Shown here: positions 60,506 to 64,000 of the stretch, in pieces
How the letters are laid out: each line of letters begins with the position of its first letter
How positions within the stretch are numbered: position 1 is the stretch's first letter
Source: CAADGV01 sp040290295
GTDB lineage: Bacteria; Bacteroidota; Ignavibacteria; UBA10030; UBA6906
DNA length: 64,000 nucleotides
Assembly (NCBI GenBank): GCA_040290295.1
Contig: PSMW01000016.1
Span: forward strand, 1 to 64,000
Direction: 5' to 3'
Made by a program: the position numbers and the translations under genes
The notes under the pieces: model-generated
Told to the model about the DNA's origin: nothing
Seen by the model: the letters and a program-made list of their open reading frames with translations, nothing else
Databases searched by the model: none

Positions 60506-61238
60506 ACCTCCTCCTTATGGTTATTTGAGTAAGACAGCTGTGCATGAGCGATGAATTCTAGACTCGAATAACGTCCCCCCAACGTGGTCTGCGAGGCAAC
60601 TCGACAGTGCAAACGGAAATCAGTCGAACTCTCTGCGCCTAAGCTATCGTTCTCGACAATGAAAAGCAAGCCCACACAACGGCCGGAGGAACCGGAGAAT
60701 GTGCGGGCAGTCGAGCGATGATGAAATCAAGCAGTTCAGTGTAGAATGGCCACTCCGTTCGTTCCGGTGTGCGGTCCGGAAGAAAGGCTGTAGAAGGAAA
60801 AAAACCGCTGGGCAGTGCATGGAACGATGCGCCCATTTTCCCGGCAGAGAACTTCATTTACGTCCCCCCGCGGAGGAAACCGATCCAAAAGAGGTGTGTA
60901 GCATGACGCAATGCAAATGGATTGGGATAGGTTTGCACCAAGCTGAAGCCGCGCATCTGCTGCTCGTTGGGGGAGATACTTGTCGTCAATTCAGTCGCTG
61001 TAAGCGTGATGAACGTGCTCTGACCGTTGGAGCTGTTGGTGATGCCTTGAGTTCCTCCGGCGTTTGCAATGATACTGCCGAGCGATCGCTTACACCACCG
61101 AATGCCCGCTCTGTATTGCCTTCCCCCCGCCGCTTCTGTATATTGACGCAGAGGATAAGGGGAGCCTCCGCTGATGCATCGGCCGAGGCTTTTATCGTTT
61201 CCGCAATGAACGCATGTTCATCACTACTGACCCTGTGT
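60506..61238. other. Gene-poor stretch
   Basis: No intact gene is visible over about 730 bp. It includes the upstream region of the T9SS-sorted gene (a TTG-N19-TAGAATTC-like promoter near 60555-60590), the relic listed separately, and the region upstream of the lipoprotein gene. Long open frames here are chance. Confidence 0.6.
60858..61078 (-). pseudogene. Relic of another T9SS-sorted protein
   Basis: On the minus strand one frame reads LGSIIANAGGTQGITNSS and, 45 residues later, GFSLVQTYPNPFALRHA, then stops. FSLxQxYPNPF is the start of a T9SS sorting domain, but its remaining 70 residues are missing and the upstream part loses sense. It is the remnant of a deleted secreted-protein gene. 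No start codon or ribosome site belongs to it. Confidence 0.55.
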
Positions 61239-61745
61239 ATGCGCTTCGAGTGGCGATTTTTCCTCGTCGGTGTACTTCTCTTGCCGAGTTGCGACACGGG
61301 TCTCTCGCCGTTGAACGAACCGTCGGGCTTTCGCGGGGTGGTGCGCTTTCGGAATTGGCCTCCACCCGACAGCGTCCGTGAAATCCGTATCGTCGCCTTC
61401 GAGCGCTATCCGACCGACAGCGCGGGCATCATCGCCACTCTCCTTGCAGGGCAAGCCGCCGTCTATCCGGAATTAGAACGCCGCCTCCCGAGGTTTGTGG
61501 ACAGTATCGAGTATGAGTTCACAACAAAGAAAGGTTTGAACTTGAAGGTCACGAACTACCAGTACGTGATCGTCGCGCAGCAATATGGATCAAACGTGCT
61601 TGCCGACTGGCGTCCTGCGGGGGTGCACAGCAGGCGTCCGAATTCTTTCGACCCTGCACCGGTCCGGGTACTCCTTCACCGCATCATTCCTAACATCGAT
61701 ATCGACGTGGATTTCAACACCCCCCCTCCACGGCCATGGCGCTGA
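61239..61745 (+). CDS. Small lipoprotein preceding a TonB receptor
   Basis: A 168-residue lipoprotein with signal peptide MRFEWRFFLVGVLLLPSC (lipobox LPSC, cysteine 18). The mature part contains GFRGVVRFRNWPPPDSVREI and is probably beta-rich; I recognise no family. The gene overlaps the TonB-receptor gene by 10 bp, so the two are coupled. It may be a surface partner in uptake. An in-frame ATG at 61206 would give a longer leader. Confidence 0.7.
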   Translation: MRFEWRFFLVGVLLLPSCDTGLSPLNEPSGFRGVVRFRNWPPPDSVREIRIVAFERYPTDSAGIIATLLAGQAAVYPELERRLPRFVDSIEYEFTTKKGLNLKVTNYQYVIVAQQYGSNVLADWRPAGVHSRRPNSFDPAPVRVLLHRIIPNIDIDVDFNTPPPRPWR

Positions 61746-63925
61746 TCGTGTGCATGCTGTGCCTTTCCGTGTTCAGTCCGGCATTGATGTTGGCGGCAGG
61801 TGGAACCATTACAGGACGCGTCACGACCGAAGCCGATGAACCGATCGAAGGAGTGACTGTTGCGTTGCACGGAACAGTACGCGGCGCGGTGACCAATGCC
61901 CAGGGAATGTTCCGCATCGTCGATGTGCCGAACGGTCGCTACACTCTCACGTTTTCCATGGTCGGCTTTCAACGCGTGCGCGTCAGCGGCACTCTTGTGA
62001 ACGAGGGAGAGGAAACATTCCTCTCTGTGAGGATGAAAGAAGCACCGCTCCAAACCGAGCAGGTCATCGTTACCGCAAGCAAGCACGAGCAATCTCTTGC
62101 TGAGGTCCCTGTAAGCATAGCAGTCTTGGATGCTTCACTGATACATGCTCGCAACGCCGTCACGCTCGATGAAGCGTTGCGCTACGTTCCCGGCGTGAAC
62201 ATGACCGGACCGCAAGCGAACATCCGTGGTTCGAGCGGCTACAGTCTTGGTGCAGGAAGCCGCGTGCTGATGATGTTGGACGGCATCCCCTTCATCGCAG
62301 GCGATACGGGTGAACTCTTGTTGGAGATGATTCCCCTCGGCAGCATCGAACGTATCGAGATCGTCAAAGGCGCAAGCTCTGCGTTGTATGGATCGAACGC
62401 CCTCGGCGGCGTCATCAACATCATCACCAAACCGATTTCCTCTACACCTGAAACGTTCCTCCGCACGTACGGAGGATTCTACAACAAACCGTCGCACGAG
62501 CAGTGGCGATGGTCGGACAAGACGCGCTTCTTCCATGGACAGTCTGTAGGATTTGCACGAAGAAGTGAAGACTTCGGCTTTGCCTTTTTCCTGTCGCGTC
62601 AACTCGATGACGGCTATCGCCAAAACGACTACCGCCGGCGCTACAATGCGTATGCAAAACTCCGCCAAGAATTTTCCGGATCGTCCGCCCTTACACTCAA
62701 TGCGGGACTTCTTCATCAGTTCAGCGGCCAGTTTCTTTTCTGGCGGAGTCTCGACTCGGCTCTCATCCCGCCGGTCAAACACCAAACGGATAATCTGGCG
62801 TCCACACGATTCTTCCTTAGCGGAGTGTTCACCACGATACTCTCCGATCTTGCGTTGCTGACAGCCAAAACAATGTGGTCGAGCAGCCGATGGAGCTTCC
62901 AGCAGATGCAGGACAACGATCGCACCGAATCTGTGGTCGACGGCTATCGCGTAGAACTGTCTGCGCGTACCGTTGTGAGTGAACGACATACCATCACGTT
63001 CGGACTTGAAGCAAACGCCGATGCGATGAGTGGTGAGATGTTCGAAGCGCGAACCGTTGGTGGGCTTGCCCTTTACGCCCAAGATGAAATCACACTGGCT
63101 GATGATGTCGCCCTCACGATCGGCGCGCGGTATGACTTCCAATCGGTGGGATTGGTAGAGAAGAGTTTTCAGTTCAATCCCAAGTCGGCACTCACATACA
63201 CGCCTGTGGATGGGACGACACTCCGGGCTTCGCTCGGTCGAGGCTTCAGGGTACCGTCGGTGGCGGAAGCGTTCATTGCAGCAGGCGGTGGGTTCATTCG
63301 TGGTGTGCCGAACACAAGCTTGAAGCCGGAACAGAGTCTGTCGGTGGAAGTCGGTGTTGCACAATCGCTCGGCGATGCCGGCACACTCGACCTGGCAGCA
63401 TTTCGTTCCGACTACGACAACCTCATCGAGCCGGGGCTGATGGTCGGACAACAGACTCTCGAGGTGCAATGGCGAAACGTGACCTCGGCGCGTGTGCAGG
63501 GCTTCGAGTCGTCGCTCACGCTCGCGTTGTTCGACGGCGGTCTGCAGTCTTCACTCGGATACACCTACGTGTATCCTGAAGATCGCACCACGCGCGCCAT
63601 CCTCAAATATCGCCCGCGCCATTTACTCTATGGCACCGCTACAGCACGCATCGAGTCATTCACCATCGGTACAGATGTACGATACGTCAGTCGTGTGGAC
63701 CGCATCGACGATGAATTGGTGGAAACCGGAATCGTTCCCGATGGCGACGAGCGTACCCACATCATCGTAGCAGACTTTCGGGTTGGAGCAACGTTCTGGA
63801 TTGCCGGCTTGGATGTGCTGACGACCCTTTCCGTCAAGAACGCATTTCAACACAACTATGTGGAGTTGATCGGCAATATGATGCCGCCGCGAACGTACAT
63901 CATGTCGTTGGAGATACGACTGTAA
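61736..63925 (+). CDS. TonB-dependent receptor with N-terminal carboxypeptidase-regulatory-like domain
   Basis: Outer-membrane receptor of 729 residues. A signal peptide is followed by a CarboxypepD_reg-like domain (about 24-105; GTITGRVTTEADEPIEGVTV), as in SusC-like and Bacteroidota receptors. A plug (about 108-225) has EQVIVTASKHEQ, NIRGSSGYSLGAGSRVLMML and VKGASSALYGSNALGGVINI. A 22-strand barrel follows, with GARYDFQ and SLKPEQSLSVEVG. The ligand is unknown; an iron complex, vitamin B12 or another chelate is usual for this length. Confidence 0.93.
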   Translation: MALIVCMLCLSVFSPALMLAAGGTITGRVTTEADEPIEGVTVALHGTVRGAVTNAQGMFRIVDVPNGRYTLTFSMVGFQRVRVSGTLVNEGEETFLSVRMKEAPLQTEQVIVTASKHEQSLAEVPVSIAVLDASLIHARNAVTLDEALRYVPGVNMTGPQANIRGSSGYSLGAGSRVLMMLDGIPFIAGDTGELLLEMIPLGSIERIEIVKGASSALYGSNALGGVINIITKPISSTPETFLRTYGGFYNKPSHEQWRWSDKTRFFHGQSVGFARRSEDFGFAFFLSRQLDDGYRQNDYRRRYNAYAKLRQEFSGSSALTLNAGLLHQFSGQFLFWRSLDSALIPPVKHQTDNLASTRFFLSGVFTTILSDLALLTAKTMWSSSRWSFQQMQDNDRTESVVDGYRVELSARTVVSERHTITFGLEANADAMSGEMFEARTVGGLALYAQDEITLADDVALTIGARYDFQSVGLVEKSFQFNPKSALTYTPVDGTTLRASLGRGFRVPSVAEAFIAAGGGFIRGVPNTSLKPEQSLSVEVGVAQSLGDAGTLDLAAFRSDYDNLIEPGLMVGQQTLEVQWRNVTSARVQGFESSLTLALFDGGLQSSLGYTYVYPEDRTTRAILKYRPRHLLYGTATARIESFTIGTDVRYVSRVDRIDDELVETGIVPDGDERTHIIVADFRVGATFWIAGLDVLTTLSVKNAFQHNYVELIGNMMPPRTYIMSLEIRL

Positions 63926-63965
63926 ATTGGCACCGTTGAGAGAGATCGTGTGAAAGGGAAAAGAT

Positions 63966-64000
63966 ATGAGAAGCTACAGCGTTCGATTTTTCCGCGTCCT
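63966..64000 (+). CDS. Start of a gene running off the window
   Basis: An ATG at 63966, preceded by AAAGGGAAAAG, opens MRSYSVRFFRVL before the window ends. The basic then hydrophobic start may be a signal peptide. Being 40 bp past the receptor stop, it may belong to the same operon. Nothing further can be said. Confidence 0.5.
   Translation, partial: MRSYSVRFFRV

Noticed and set aside
62135..63469. A 444-codon minus-strand open frame
   Set aside because: It lies wholly antisense to the TonB receptor, whose plug and barrel motifs are clear. Composition (Cys, His, Arg rich) is that of a shadow.
1..64000. CRISPR arrays, insertion sequences or prophage
   Set aside because: No regularly spaced direct repeats, transposase motifs or phage structural genes were found on either strand.

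Overview
This 64-kb window looks like chromosomal DNA of a Bacteroidota/Chlorobiota-group bacterium, most plausibly an Ignavibacteria or Kapabacteria-like lineage. The evidence is a secreted protein with a type IX secretion (T9SS) C-terminal sorting domain, a PorV/PorQ-family protein, the MqnA/MqnD (futalosine) route to menaquinone, an LptD-type outer membrane, DUF3109 and AmmeMemo proteins, and promoters of the TTTG-N19/20-TAnnTT kind. The lineage is an inference; no rRNA is present. A run of 26 Ns at 57900-57925 shows a draft scaffold. I found no tRNA, rRNA, CRISPR array, insertion sequence or prophage.

Layout. 224-6243 (minus): radC, a TPR/periplasmic-binding lipoprotein-activator-like gene, a TPR gene and an ABC exporter pair. 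6240-12626 (minus): a tightly packed aromatic operon in the order aroB, aroD-aroE fusion, Dabb-domain gene, aroA, aroC fused to chorismate mutase, tyrA, running into the ABC genes. 12728-14291 (plus): menG and an mqnD-like gene. 14320-18792 (minus): nfu, mrp, kbl, rsmB, rpmE. 18945-30262: porQ-like gene, ZIP transporter, TPR gene, CPBP protease, Fn3 lipoprotein, glyS, crotonase, nucleotidylyltransferase, DUF2520 and the AMMECR1/MEMO pair. 30418-37478 (plus): glmM, an orphan microcompartment vertex protein, dprA, DUF3109, rpoN, hslV, hslU.

37647-42526 (plus) is the most interesting block. It encodes a two-TM coiled-coil protein with a buried glutamate, a one-TM protein with a large periplasmic part, and two paralogous exported proteins, the second split by a frame change. 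I read the first two as a divergent GldL/GldM-like proton-driven motor pair. Next come lptD, rarA, ftsB, a gene relic, ddl, a class II aldolase, two thioredoxin-fold genes, asd, lysA, an aminotransferase relic, xerD and a PgpH-like HD hydrolase (42577-56747, minus).

56925-59213 (minus) holds three heme-c proteins in a row, including one that looks like a fused cytochrome-porin (Cyc2-like architecture). A T9SS-sorted protein, a relic of another, and a lipoprotein/TonB-receptor pair close the window. The T9SS-related items (PorQ-like protein, sorted protein, GldLM-like motor) fit together functionally; the cytochrome cluster suggests electron transfer at the outer membrane.
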